Of a DNA stretch of 64,000 nucleotides, positions 7,589-15,876 are shown piece after piece (position 1 is the first letter of the stretch; each line of letters starts with the position of its first letter). This DNA is from Crossiella equi (GTDB taxonomy: Bacteria > Actinomycetota > Actinomycetes > Mycobacteriales > Pseudonocardiaceae). The position numbers and the translations under genes are program-made. The notes under the pieces are model-generated. The model searched no databases, had not been told where the DNA came from, and saw only the letters and a program-made list of their open reading frames with translations. The stretch is from positions 806,001-870,000 of the forward strand of contig NZ_JAGIOO010000001.1 of the NCBI RefSeq assembly GCF_017876755.1. Direction: 5' to 3'.

Positions 7589-8056
7589 TCAGCCGGTGAA
7601 GGCGGCCAGGCTGTCCTCGCCGTGGCTGTACCAGACGGCCAGCCGCATGGCCGAGATCCGCCAGCCGTCCGCCTCCCTGCGGTACTCCCACTCGTACGGT
7701 CCGCCCAGGTGGTACTGGCCGCCCGTCTCCTGCCCCTCCCCGACCCCCACGAACCACATCAGCCCCACCCCGGTCGCGGTGTCGCCCTCGACCTGGAAGT
7801 CCGTGTTCAGGATGTGGTGCAGCATCCGCGGGTACGGCTCCTCGGCGGCCTGGACCCTGGCCCGGATCTCCGCCCGGCCCCGGAGCACGCCCCAGGGGCC
7901 GAACTCGAAGGTGGCGTCCTCGGTCCAGCAGGCGGACCAGGTGTCGAAGTCCTTGTGGTCCAGGGCCCGCCAGCCGCGGACCAGCAGGGAGCGCAGCGCC
8001 GCCTGGTCCTCCAGGAGCTGGATCCGGCGGGTCAGGGCCCGCATCTCGTTCGTCAT
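7589..8056 (-). CDS. SnoaL-like (NTF2 fold) protein
   Basis: A 155-residue protein from ATG 8054-8056. It opens with helices (TRRIQLLEDQAALRSLLVRG), followed by the FDTWSACWTEDATFEF strand-turn region, a second half MLHHILNTDFQVEGDTATG and a WRISAMRL final strand, which is the usual SnoaL_4 layout. The family includes cyclases, dehydratases and isomerases as well as non-enzymatic binders. It lies upstream of, and in the same direction as, the CoA transferase operon, and mirrors the NTF2-like gene at the other end of the locus. Function unknown. Confidence 0.82.
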   Translation of the reverse strand: MTNEMRALTRRIQLLEDQAALRSLLVRGWRALDHKDFDTWSACWTEDATFEFGPWGVLRGRAEIRARVQAAEEPYPRMLHHILNTDFQVEGDTATGVGLMWFVGVGEGQETGGQYHLGGPYEWEYRREADGWRISAMRLAVWYSHGEDSLAAFTG

Positions 8057-8312
8057 CGGCGTTCCTTCGCCTCGGCGGTGTTGTCCAGGCCGACGCTAGG
8101 AGCGGACGGGGGCGGCAACCAGGGCGTGCCAGGACCAGGACCGGCAGTACCGGCCTACCCCGGGGCACGCGCAGACCCGCCTCCCGGGCGGTCACGACCA
8201 GGGCGGCGGCGAAACCGGTGGCCAGGACGCGGGACACCGGCAGCTCCGCCGGTCCATCCACATAGGACTGCGGTTCGCGCATGAGCCGCACGCCCACCGA
8301 CCGGCGCCCCCG

Positions 8313-8434
8313 GACTGGCCCGGGGAGCTGGCCGGTCGGGCACTGGGCACGCAGGGGCAGCTGTGGAGCGAGTTCACATCACCACGGCCGAGCACCTGGA
8401 GTGCCTGGCCTACCCGAGGCTGCGCGCGCTGGCC
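8313..8434 (+). pseudogene. GH20 beta-N-acetylhexosaminidase C-terminal fragment, frameshifted
   Basis: In one frame 8313-8375 reads DWPGELAGRALGTQGQLWSEF; after two extra bases (8376-8377) another frame continues ITTAEHLECLAYPRLRALA. Joined, this is the late motif of GH20 enzymes, in which a (G)AQxxLWxEY block is followed by a YxxFPRxxALAE helix. No upstream catalytic domain is present. It is therefore a small decayed piece of a hexosaminidase gene. The rest of 8057-8546 holds a 43-codon - strand stretch from ATG 8280-8282 (MREPQSYVDGPAELPVSR) that I cannot identify, and otherwise nothing clear. Confidence 0.55.
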
Positions 8435-8546
8435 GCTGCTGTCCCGGCACCACCGGCCGTTCGGCTGGGCACAATCGGCTCGCCCGCACGGACGGCATCG
8501 GGTACGGTCCGCGCGATCGTTTCCCCGGCGGAGAGTAGGTTGTGGC

Positions 8547-8927
8547 ATGGCGTGTCGGATCGGCGAGCTCGTGCTCGGTTGTCGCGAACCCGAGGTGCTG
8601 GCGCGGTTCTGGGGCGAGGTCCTGGGCTGGGTCGTGGTGGGTCGCGAGGAGGACGGCTCGATCGAGCTCGGCCCGGAGGAGGGCTGGGGCGGACCGCAGC
8701 CGACGCTGTTCCTGAGCCGCCGGGACGAGCCGGAGAAGGGCAAGTCCCGCCTGCACATCGACGTCAACCCGACCGACCGGGACCAGGAGGCCGAGCTGGA
8801 GCGCCTGCTCGCGCTCGGTGCGCGCCCGGCGGACATCGGGCAGACCGGTGAGGAGTCCTGGCACGTGCTGCTCGACCCGGAGGACAACGAGTTCTGCCTG
8901 CTCCGCAGCCGGATCAAGCCGCTCTGA
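8547..8927 (+). CDS. VOC superfamily (glyoxalase-like) protein
   Basis: A 126-residue single-domain protein: GELVLGCREPEVLARFWGEV at the start, a central FLSRRDEPEKGKSRLHIDV segment and the final WHVLLDPEDNEFCLL strand, typical of the short glyoxalase-like VOC group. Two such beta-alpha-beta-beta-beta modules form a metal or ligand pocket. His in LHIDV and Glu in DNEFC are the usual metal-ligand positions. No catalytic partner is nearby; functions in the family range from dioxygenases to antibiotic-binding proteins. It stands alone and is followed by a terminator hairpin. Confidence 0.82.
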   Translation: MACRIGELVLGCREPEVLARFWGEVLGWVVVGREEDGSIELGPEEGWGGPQPTLFLSRRDEPEKGKSRLHIDVNPTDRDQEAELERLLALGARPADIGQTGEESWHVLLDPEDNEFCLLRSRIKPL

Positions 8928-8934
8928 CGGAGGT

Positions 8935-8962
8935 GCCGGAGCGGCTGGCCGGCCGCTCCGGC
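8935..8962. terminator. Hairpin between convergent genes
   Basis: An 11-base perfect inverted repeat, GCCGGAGCGGC (8935-8945) and its complement (8952-8962), with a six-base loop. It lies between the ends of the VOC gene (+) and the repeat-protein gene (-), as expected of a bidirectional GC-rich terminator without a U-tract. Confidence 0.6.
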
Positions 8963-8972
8963 CCTCCCGGGG

Positions 8973-9647
8973 TCAGGCGCGCACGATGTAGGAGGACACC
9001 CCGCCGCAGCCGTTGGGGTTGGTGCGCTGCACGACGTAGCCCGCCGGGACCGGCGAACCCATGCAGATCCACTGCCCGTCGCGGGGCAGCTCGATGTAGC
9101 GGCCCATACCCCCGCAGCCGTTCGGGTTGAGCATGGTGATCACGTAGCCCTCCGGGAAGGGCGAGCCCAGGCAGGTCCACTGGCCGTTGCGGGGCAGCTC
9201 GATGTAGCGGCCGGTACCGCCGCAGCCGTTCGCGTTCAGCATGGTGATGACGTACGGGGCCGGGAGGGGCGAGCCCAGGCAGGTCCACTGCCCGTTGCGG
9301 GCCAGCTCGATGTAGCGGCCCATGCCCCCGCAGCCGTTCGCGTTGAGCATGGTGATGACGTACGCGCCGGGGATCGGCGAGCCCAGGCAGGTCCACTGGC
9401 CATTGCGCGCCGGTTCCAGGTACCACTGACCCGCGCGGTTGCAGCCATTGGCGTTGAGCATCGTGATGACGTGGTCCGGCGGAATGGGCGAGCCCGCGCA
9501 CACCCAGCCGGTGAAGGCCGGGCTGGCCGGGGCCGCCTGCGCGGGTGCGGCCACGAGCGCCCCGCTGACCAGCACTCCGGCCGCGATCGCGGCGAGCTTC
9601 CCGAGCATTCTCGACCAGCGAGAACGCACGCGCGAACAACCGTTCAC
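8973..9647 (-). CDS. Secreted protein with five tandem 36-37-residue cysteine repeats
   Basis: A 224-residue protein starting at GTG 9645-9647, seven bases after AGGGGA. Residues 1 to about 38 form a signal peptide (basic N-region, hydrophobic IAAGVLVSGALVAAPAQA). The rest is five near-identical units built on the pattern W-x-C-x-GSP, then YVITMLNANGCGG, then GRYIELARNGQ. Each unit has two cysteines, which could form one disulfide per repeat, and conserved aromatic residues. The last unit is the most divergent (YVVQRTNPNGCGG). I do not recognise a named domain; a small beta-rich carbohydrate- or surface-binding protein is a guess. It is monocistronic. Confidence 0.8.
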   Translation of the reverse strand: MNGCSRVRSRWSRMLGKLAAIAAGVLVSGALVAAPAQAAPASPAFTGWVCAGSPIPPDHVITMLNANGCNRAGQWYLEPARNGQWTCLGSPIPGAYVITMLNANGCGGMGRYIELARNGQWTCLGSPLPAPYVITMLNANGCGGTGRYIELPRNGQWTCLGSPFPEGYVITMLNPNGCGGMGRYIELPRDGQWICMGSPVPAGYVVQRTNPNGCGGVSSYIVRA

Positions 9648-9799
9648 AGTATTATCCCCTCAACGAAATGCGCGCCGGTAGAATTACCCACAAATGCACT
9701 GCCTGGCCGACGGCCAGCGGCACCGACGGTATAAGAACCGCCAACGGGCGGGGTATACGCCGAATTGCGCAATTCGAATGCCGGACCCAGAGCGCCAGC

Positions 9800-10201
9800 C
9801 AGCCGCAGCCTTGCCCCCAGTGTCCACCGGCGCGGAGGTGGTCCCCCACGGCTCGCTCCAGCCGCGTCTCCCGGGGCAGCGAGTCCAGGTCGCGCACCAC
9901 CCGCGGGCGGCCGAAGACGAACTCCAGCACGTCCGCGTCGCGCACCGGCGTCGTCCCGAACGGCCGGAATCGGCGCTGGAACGCGCGGATGTTGGACCGC
10001 TCCGGCAGGTGCCCGGCCAGCCGGGGTCCAGCCGCCAGGACCGGCAGGTGGCGTACCGGTACCGGCCGTCGAAGAACGCCACCGCCTGCTCGAAGGACGC
10101 CGTCCCAGGCGGGCCGGCGCGGCGGGCAGGGCCAGGGCGAAGAGGTGGACGTGGAAGTAGGCCAGCCGCTCCCGGTACTCGGCCTCGCCCGGCACCCTCA
10201 C
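9800..10201 (-). pseudogene. Frameshifted remnant of an unidentified gene
   Basis: From a GTG at 10199-10201, protein-like sequence runs through three frames: VPGEAEYRERLAYFHVHLF, then ASFEQAVAFFDGRYRYAT, then LAGHLPERSNIRAFQRRF, RDADVLEFVFGRPRV and LDSLPRETRLERAVGD. At least two frameshifts are needed to join them and no proper stop ends the chain. Just upstream a short same-strand tail (FRLTAIRNNFLLPLRRYWRA) ends at 10198 in a TGA that overlaps the GTG, so a decayed two-gene operon once stood here. I cannot name either family. The rest of 9648-10454 shows a + strand stretch (FSPFFGGATPSFAPANDSY, about 10304-10450) without a start. Confidence 0.45.
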
Positions 10202-10454
10202 TTGACCACCCCCGCGGCCGGCCCGGCCCGCCAGTACCGTCGCAGCGGCAGGAGGAAGTTGTTCCGGATCGCGGTGAGCCGGAACAGGAAGATCCTCAGC
10301 AACGGTGACCTGGTGGGAAAGGCGCACTTCTCCCCCTTCTTCGGCGGAGCCACGCCCTCCTTCGCCCCGGCCAACGACAGCTACGTGCACTACGACGATC
10401 CGAAGGGCTTCACCATCCGCACAGCCATCCGCGAGCTGCACGACCGCTGCCCAC

Positions 10455-10492
10455 GACCGCCCGGCCCCATCCCCCACCGGGGCCGGGCGGTC
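10455..10492. terminator. Strong hairpin downstream of the VanZ-like gene
   Basis: A 14-base perfect stem, GACCGCCCGGCCCC (10455-10468) with its complement at 10479-10492 and a ten-base loop. It starts five bases after the stop of the - strand VanZ-like gene. Confidence 0.65.
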
Positions 10493-10496
10493 CACC

Positions 10497-11060
10497 TCAC
10501 CCGGTCAGCACCGGTTCCCGCTGCTCCTCCCGCACCCGCCACCAGGGGCGCGAGACCAGGGCGGCCATCGCGGCCCCCAGGGTGTTGAGCAGGACGTCGT
10601 CCACAGAGGACACCCGGTCCAGTTGGAAGACGTACTGCGCGACCTCGATCGCGGTCGAGCAGCAGGCCGCGAACAGCACGATCCTGGGCAGCGTGGCCAG
10701 GGCGGCGAAGCGCACCGGGCCGAACGCGCCCACCGCCGCGAGCACCAGCATGTTGCCGACGATCCCGAGCACGGCGCCGTGCGCGACCGCGTCCAGGATG
10801 TCGGCGAAGGGCACCAGGCTGGTCCGGCCCGGCACCCGCCAGGCCCCGCTGCCCGGTTCCAGGGTGATCCACAGCCACGGCAGGGTTCCGTAGACCAGCC
10901 CGACGTCGGCCAGCGACAGCCGCCACGGGTACCGCCAGCCCTTGGCCCGGCGGCGCAGGGCCAGCGCGCACACCGCCAGCACCGCCAGCGGCAGGGCCAC
11001 CACGGTGAGCACCACCGTGCCGGTCATCGTGCTGGCCCAGAACAGCCAACCCCGGTCCAT
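10497..11060 (-). CDS. VanZ-like membrane protein
   Basis: A 187-residue integral membrane protein from ATG 11058-11060. It has hydrophobic segments near residues 8-35, 50-66, 90-115 and 120-140, then the VanZ signature region STAIEVAQYVFQLDRVSSVD followed by DVLLNTLGAAMAAL. VanZ proteins give low teicoplanin resistance in enterococci, but most homologues have no known role. It is followed by a hairpin and preceded, 30 bases upstream, by the end of the serine hydrolase gene in the same direction, so the two may be co-transcribed. Confidence 0.85.
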   Translation of the reverse strand: MDRGWLFWASTMTGTVVLTVVALPLAVLAVCALALRRRAKGWRYPWRLSLADVGLVYGTLPWLWITLEPGSGAWRVPGRTSLVPFADILDAVAHGAVLGIVGNMLVLAAVGAFGPVRFAALATLPRIVLFAACCSTAIEVAQYVFQLDRVSSVDDVLLNTLGAAMAALVSRPWWRVREEQREPVLTG

Positions 11061-11090
11061 CCCACCTCCACTTCGCGTCGTCGGCCGGGG

Positions 11091-12329
11091 TCAGCCCTGG
11101 CCGAAGATGGCCTTCTCGGCCTGCTCGCCGATCTCCAGCACCGGCGTGTCCTCGTCGTTGCAGGACAGGGCGATCACCCAGCCGCTGTCCGGGAACACCG
11201 TGTAGCCCGCACCGCTGCCGGGGTTGAAGCCGAACCGGTTGTAGGTCCACTGGCCGTACTGCAACGCGATCGGGAGGGTGTACCCGCCGAAGGCCGGGTA
11301 GGGCGGCGGCGGTCCGCCGAACTTGCCGCGCAGGTGCGGTGCCTTCGGTCCGGTGAACAGCTGCGCCCAGGGCCGGTCCAGCAGCGTGCCGTCCTCGATG
11401 GCCTGCCCGAACCGGGCCAGGTCCCGGGCGGAGGAGAACCCGCCGTCGGAGGCGAAGTCGATGAAGTTGCGCGCGGGGTTGAAGCCCGGCCGGTACTCGC
11501 TCGGGCTGCCCTTGTCCAGGTTGGCGGCCACGTCCACCACGGTGCCGTCCTTGAGCTTCATGTAGGAGCGCGCGATGTGGTCCTCGGTCAGCCACTGCGT
11601 CCGGGTGTAGTAGCCGGAGCTGGTCATCCCGGCGCGCTTGAAGATGTGCTCGTGCGCGTAGTCCCAGTAGGTCATGCCGGTCACCGCCCGCACAACCTGC
11701 GCGGCGATGTCCAGCCCGCCGCTGGTGGTGTCGCGGCCGGAACCGGGCGGGAACCTCAGCTTGCCCTGGCGGGTCCACGTCTCGTGGAAGGCGAGCACCT
11801 CCTCCTTGCTGTGGAAGACGCGGTCGACGCTGACCTCGGGGTGCTCGAGCCCGCTGTCCCCGACCAGCATGTTGTGCAGCGTGACCTTCTCGCCCACCTC
11901 GGGGTCGAACCCCTTCAGGTGCACGTCGATGGTGTCCTGGAGCCGCACCTTGCCCTGCTGCGCCAGCTGCAGGATCGCCACCGCCACGAACGGCTTGACC
12001 GCCGAGCCCAGGTTGACGGCCGTGCCCTCGTGGAAGCGCACGCCCTTGCCCCGGTTGGCCAGCCCGCCGCTGCGGGACAGGATCGTGCGGCCGCGGTGCG
12101 TCAGGACCACCGACCCGGACAGCCTGCCCTCGGCGATCAGCTTGCCCAGGTACCGGTCGAGCGCCCCGCCGGGCCGGGTGGCGGGCGGGACGTGCTCGTT
12201 CCCGCCCGCCGCGGCCTGTCCGGTACCGCCGCCCAGCAGCGGTGCGCCGACCGCCATCCCGGCGGCGGCCAGCCCGCCCCAGCCGAGCAGCCGCCGCCGG
12301 TCGATACCGCGTTCGGAATCAGAGTCCAT
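11091..12329 (-). CDS. Exported serine hydrolase, beta-lactamase/DD-peptidase (class C) fold
   Basis: A 412-residue protein from ATG 12327-12329. A twin-arginine signal (DRRRLLGWGGLAAAGMAVG) begins at residue 10. The catalytic SxxK is S109-A-V-K112. The second motif, usually YxN, is replaced by DTTSGG (200-205), with no tyrosine in place, and the third motif region reads NPGSGAGYTVF. It may therefore be an esterase-like or weakly active member. Substrate unknown; the family includes penicillin-binding proteins, esterases and D-amino acid amidases. It is divergent from the S8 protease gene, with 208 bases between them. Confidence 0.82.
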   Translation of the reverse strand: MDSDSERGIDRRRLLGWGGLAAAGMAVGAPLLGGGTGQAAAGGNEHVPPATRPGGALDRYLGKLIAEGRLSGSVVLTHRGRTILSRSGGLANRGKGVRFHEGTAVNLGSAVKPFVAVAILQLAQQGKVRLQDTIDVHLKGFDPEVGEKVTLHNMLVGDSGLEHPEVSVDRVFHSKEEVLAFHETWTRQGKLRFPPGSGRDTTSGGLDIAAQVVRAVTGMTYWDYAHEHIFKRAGMTSSGYYTRTQWLTEDHIARSYMKLKDGTVVDVAANLDKGSPSEYRPGFNPARNFIDFASDGGFSSARDLARFGQAIEDGTLLDRPWAQLFTGPKAPHLRGKFGGPPPPYPAFGGYTLPIALQYGQWTYNRFGFNPGSGAGYTVFPDSGWVIALSCNDEDTPVLEIGEQAEKAIFGQG

Positions 12330-12410
12330 GCCACCATGCAAGCCGGGTGTCGGTTGCCGGGGCGTATGCGGTTTTGGATATGCCCGCGATACACGGTCCA
12401 ACCAGGGCCG

Positions 12411-12424
12411 TGGTAGCGCTCTCA
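12411..12424. promoter_or_regulatory. LacI/CebR-like palindromic operator
   Basis: TGGTAGCGCTCTCA matches 12 of 14 bases of the CebR operator TGGGAGCGCTCCCA known from Streptomyces. It lies between the divergent serine hydrolase and S8 protease genes. A second 12/14 match is at 27446-27459. The rest of 12330-12537 shows no other clear element except the Shine-Dalgarno GGAGG at 12528-12532. Confidence 0.35.
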
Positions 12425-12537
12425 CCCTGATGGCCCAACCTGATTCCCGCAGCTCAGGAGACCTTCTTCCGAGCCTTGTAAAGGTTCTTGACCAGCGGCT
12501 ACCTTCTCCGCCGTCCCTGGCACCCCTGGAGGTAGTC

Positions 12538-15500
12538 GTGCGCGGTCGGTCTGGTGGCGTGTTCCTCGCGGCGTTGATAGCGCTGTCCGGGCTACCCGGG
12601 GCGGCGCAGGCCGCGCCCGCGCGGCCCGACCCGGCCGATGCCGTCACCCTGGTCACCGGGGACAAGGTCGTGCCCGGCGCCCACGGCGGGGCTGGGTACC
12701 TGCTGCCCGCACCCGGGCGGGAGCGGCAGACCTTCACCAGCCTCCAGTCCGACGGGCGCACCTACGTGATCCCCGCCGACGCCGCGCCCCTGCTCGCCGA
12801 CAAGGTCCTCGACCCGCGGCTCTTCGATGTCACCGAGCTGCGCGCGCACCGCGGCCCACTGCCCCTGATCGTCAAGTACTCCTCGGCGGACCGGCCGCTG
12901 GCCCGCACGGCCGGGGCGGTGGACCTGCCCGCCGTCAACGGCGCCGCCGTCAAGGTCGAGCCCGCCTCGTTCTGGCGCGACCTGACCAGCCAGGACCGCG
13001 GTGGCATCGCCAAGATCTGGCTGGACGGCCAGCGCACGGCCACCCTGGACCACAGCGTCGCCCAGATCGGCGCGCCCGCCGCCTGGGCCGCCGGGTACAC
13101 CGGTACCGGCGTGACCGTGGCCGTGCTGGACACCGGCGTGGACAACACGCACCCCGACCTGGCCGACCGCGAGGTGGGCGGAAAGAACTTCTCCGGCTCG
13201 CGCGACGACCTCGACCACTACGGCCACGGCACGCACGTGGCCTCGATCATCGCGGGCACCGGCGCGAAGTCCGGCGGCAAGTACCGGGGCGTGGCCTCCG
13301 GGGCGCGCATCCTTGACGTGAAGGTGCTGGCGGACAACGGATCGGGTGCGGACTCCGGGATCATCGCCGGGATGCAGTGGGCGGCCGAGCAGGGCGCCGA
13401 CATCGTCAACATGAGCCTCGGCGGGTTCGACACGCCGGAGCTCGACCCGCTCGAAGAGGCCGTGAACACGTTGTCCGCCAAGTACGGCACGCTGTTCGTG
13501 GTCGCGGCGGGCAACTCCGGGCCGCGGCCGGGTTCGATCGACTCGCCCGGCAGCGCGGACGCGGCGCTGACCGTCGGCGCGGTCGACCGGGACAGCAAGA
13601 TCGCCGAGTTCTCCTCGCGCGGCCCGCGCAAGGGCGGCGGCGTGCTCAAGCCGGACCTCACCGCGCCGGGCGTGGACATCGTGGCCGCGCGGCACGCCGC
13701 CGGCAGGATCGGCCAGCCGGTCGGCGACGGGTACACCCGGCTGTCCGGCACCTCGATGGCCACCCCGCACGTCGCGGGCGCGGCCGCGCTGCTCGCCCAG
13801 CAGCACCCCGGCCTCACCGGTGCGCAGCTGAAGTCCCTGCTCACCGCCTCCGCCACGCCGACACCGGGGCTGACGCCGTTCGAGCAGGGCGTGGGCCGGG
13901 TGGACTCGGCGAAGGTGCTGCGCCAGACCGTGACCAGCGCGCCGGTCAGCCTGAGCCTGGGCAAGCAGCTGTGGCCGCACACCGGCGAGCCCGCCATCAC
14001 CCGGGAGATCACCTACACCAACAGCGGTACCGCGCCGGTCACCCTGGACCTGGCGGTCGACACCAACGGCGGCGTGTTCGGCGTCTCCCCCGCCCAGCTC
14101 ACCGTGCCCGCGGGTGGCAAGGCCGTCGCGGCGGTCAAGGCCGAGGTGGGCAAGGCACCGGACGGCGGCCAGTTCGGCGGCGCCGTGGTCGCGACCGGCG
14201 GCGGTACCACCGTGCGCACGGCGGTGGAGATCGAGCTGGAGGTGGAGAGCTACGACATCACGCTGGCCGCGCACGACCGGGCTGGCGCCCCCGCCGGTTA
14301 CGCGAACGCCTTCCTGGTCAACGTGGACACCGGCGAGTCGGTGTTCCCGGGCGGCTTCACCGCGGGCAAGGTGACCGCGCGCGTCGCGGCCGGGCGGTAC
14401 CTGCTGTCCGGCTCGGTGAGCACCGGCGAGCCGTACGCCTATGACGTGCTGAACGCGCCGAACCTGCGCGTCACCGGCCCGGCCACGATCGACCTGGACG
14501 CCCGCACCGCCAAGCCGTTCAACGTCACGCTGCCCGAGGCGGACGCGCGGCTGTCGTTGCTGCAGATCGGTTTCGAACGCGTGGCAGGCCCGCGCCGCTG
14601 GACCATCAGCAGCTTCAGCCGGGGCGGCGACGTGGGCAACGTGGGCTTCGCCCAGGTCGGCCCGGACGCCCCGGCGGGCGAGTCCACGGGCCAGGTGGCG
14701 GCGAACTGGACCGCCCCCGGCGGCCTGTACGGCCTGGCCTGGTACCGCAAGGGCGGCCAGCACACGGGCCTGACCAGGACGGTCACCCCCCAGGACCTGG
14801 CCACGGTGCGGGTGAGCCTGGGCAAGGTGCCGGGCGAGGCCTACGTGGGCCTGACCTCCTCCCCGCACAACGGCCGGGCGGACTGGGGCTGGGGCGCGCT
14901 GACCACGGTGAAACCGGGTGTCTACACCGAGTTCTACGGCGGCGAGAACGCGGACTGGTCCCGCCGCCTGAGCCTGCCGGGCACGAACTTCGAGTCCTTC
15001 CAGGGCGCGGTGCGGTCCTACCAGCCGGGCCGCACCTACACCGACTCCCTGTACCGAGGCGTCTTCGGCCCGTCCTTCCCGGACACCCGGGACGACCAGT
15101 GGGTCCAACAACGCGGCGACCTGTTGGTGGCCCTGCTGCCGCTCTTCGGCGACGGCGCTGGCAACGCGGGCTTCTCCGCCACCACCAACGCCTGGACCAG
15201 GGTCTACCGCAACGACACCCTGCTGGGCGAAACCCCGGAAGCGGGCCACGCCCGCCTCACCATCCCCCCGGGCAAGGCCACCTACCGGATCACCACGGAA
15301 GCCAGCCGAACCGGCCACACCCGCTCGACCAAGGTCAGTGGCACCTGGACCTTCCAGGCCGACCGCACCGAGGGCGTCAGCCAACACCCGGCCGCGGCGG
15401 TCCGCTTCACCCCGGCCCTGGACGACGCGGGCACGGCCCCCAAGGGCCTCTTCCGCCTGCCGGTCTCGGTGGACAACCAGGCGGGTACCAACTCGGTGCA

Positions 15501-15687
15501 GCGCCTGCGGGGCGTGCAGGTGTCGTACGACCAGGGTGCCACTTGGCGGAACGCGCCCGTGCTCGCCGGGCACGCGTTGTTGGACCACCCGGCCAACGCC
15601 AAGTCGGTGTCCCTGCGGGCGAGCGCGGCGGATCGTGCGGGGAACTCGGTGGAGCAGACCATCATCGACGCGTACCTGCTGCGGTGA
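12538..15687 (+). CDS. Secreted subtilisin-family (S8) serine protease
   Basis: A 1049-residue protein. The start is the GTG at 12538, five bases after GGAGG, which opens a signal peptide (VFLAALIALSGLPGAAQA); the frame is open far upstream but lacks protein-like sequence. After a propeptide of about 170 residues the catalytic triad is Asp198 (AVLDTGVD), His230 (HGTHVA) and Ser406 (GTSMATPH), with the oxyanion AAGNSG block between. The 640 residues after the protease domain hold Fn3/jelly-roll-like beta modules rich in Gly and Thr. Such large exported S8 enzymes of actinomycetes are nutritional proteases. It is monocistronic, with a terminator right behind it. Confidence 0.92.
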   Translation: MRGRSGGVFLAALIALSGLPGAAQAAPARPDPADAVTLVTGDKVVPGAHGGAGYLLPAPGRERQTFTSLQSDGRTYVIPADAAPLLADKVLDPRLFDVTELRAHRGPLPLIVKYSSADRPLARTAGAVDLPAVNGAAVKVEPASFWRDLTSQDRGGIAKIWLDGQRTATLDHSVAQIGAPAAWAAGYTGTGVTVAVLDTGVDNTHPDLADREVGGKNFSGSRDDLDHYGHGTHVASIIAGTGAKSGGKYRGVASGARILDVKVLADNGSGADSGIIAGMQWAAEQGADIVNMSLGGFDTPELDPLEEAVNTLSAKYGTLFVVAAGNSGPRPGSIDSPGSADAALTVGAVDRDSKIAEFSSRGPRKGGGVLKPDLTAPGVDIVAARHAAGRIGQPVGDGYTRLSGTSMATPHVAGAAALLAQQHPGLTGAQLKSLLTASATPTPGLTPFEQGVGRVDSAKVLRQTVTSAPVSLSLGKQLWPHTGEPAITREITYTNSGTAPVTLDLAVDTNGGVFGVSPAQLTVPAGGKAVAAVKAEVGKAPDGGQFGGAVVATGGGTTVRTAVEIELEVESYDITLAAHDRAGAPAGYANAFLVNVDTGESVFPGGFTAGKVTARVAAGRYLLSGSVSTGEPYAYDVLNAPNLRVTGPATIDLDARTAKPFNVTLPEADARLSLLQIGFERVAGPRRWTISSFSRGGDVGNVGFAQVGPDAPAGESTGQVAANWTAPGGLYGLAWYRKGGQHTGLTRTVTPQDLATVRVSLGKVPGEAYVGLTSSPHNGRADWGWGALTTVKPGVYTEFYGGENADWSRRLSLPGTNFESFQGAVRSYQPGRTYTDSLYRGVFGPSFPDTRDDQWVQQRGDLLVALLPLFGDGAGNAGFSATTNAWTRVYRNDTLLGETPEAGHARLTIPPGKATYRITTEASRTGHTRSTKVSGTWTFQADRTEGVSQHPAAAVRFTPALDDAGTAPKGLFRLPVSVDNQAGTNSVQRLRGVQVSYDQGATWRNAPVLAGHALLDHPANAKSVSLRASAADRAGNSVEQTIIDAYLLR

Positions 15688-15700
15688 CGGGGTGCGGCGT

Positions 15701-15735
15701 GCGCGCCGCCGGGCCACTCCGGTCCGGCGGCGCGC
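15701..15735. terminator. Hairpin after the S8 protease gene
   Basis: A 12-base perfect stem, GCGCGCCGCCGG (15701-15712) and its complement (15724-15735), with an 11-base loop, 14 bases after the protease stop codon. Confidence 0.6.
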
Positions 15736-15876
15736 CAGCCGAAGTAGACACCGACCACGAAGTGCCGTGTTCCTGATGAGCCAACCGGGTTGCTTACCCA
15801 GTCATCGTCATCACTCGATCGTGCGGGCACCGCCCGGCCGGGTTTTGTGGCCTTCCCCGTGTCCCACCCGAATCGC

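Noticed and set aside
8141-8297. Small - strand gene starting MREPQSYVDGPAELPVSR
   Set aside because: After about 43 codons the frame continues only as a shadow of the NTF2-like gene; no family match or stop supports a real gene.
11674-12537. Upstream extension of the S8 protease frame
   Set aside because: It is antisense to the serine hydrolase gene and has no protein character; GTG 12538 has a good ribosome site and opens a signal peptide.
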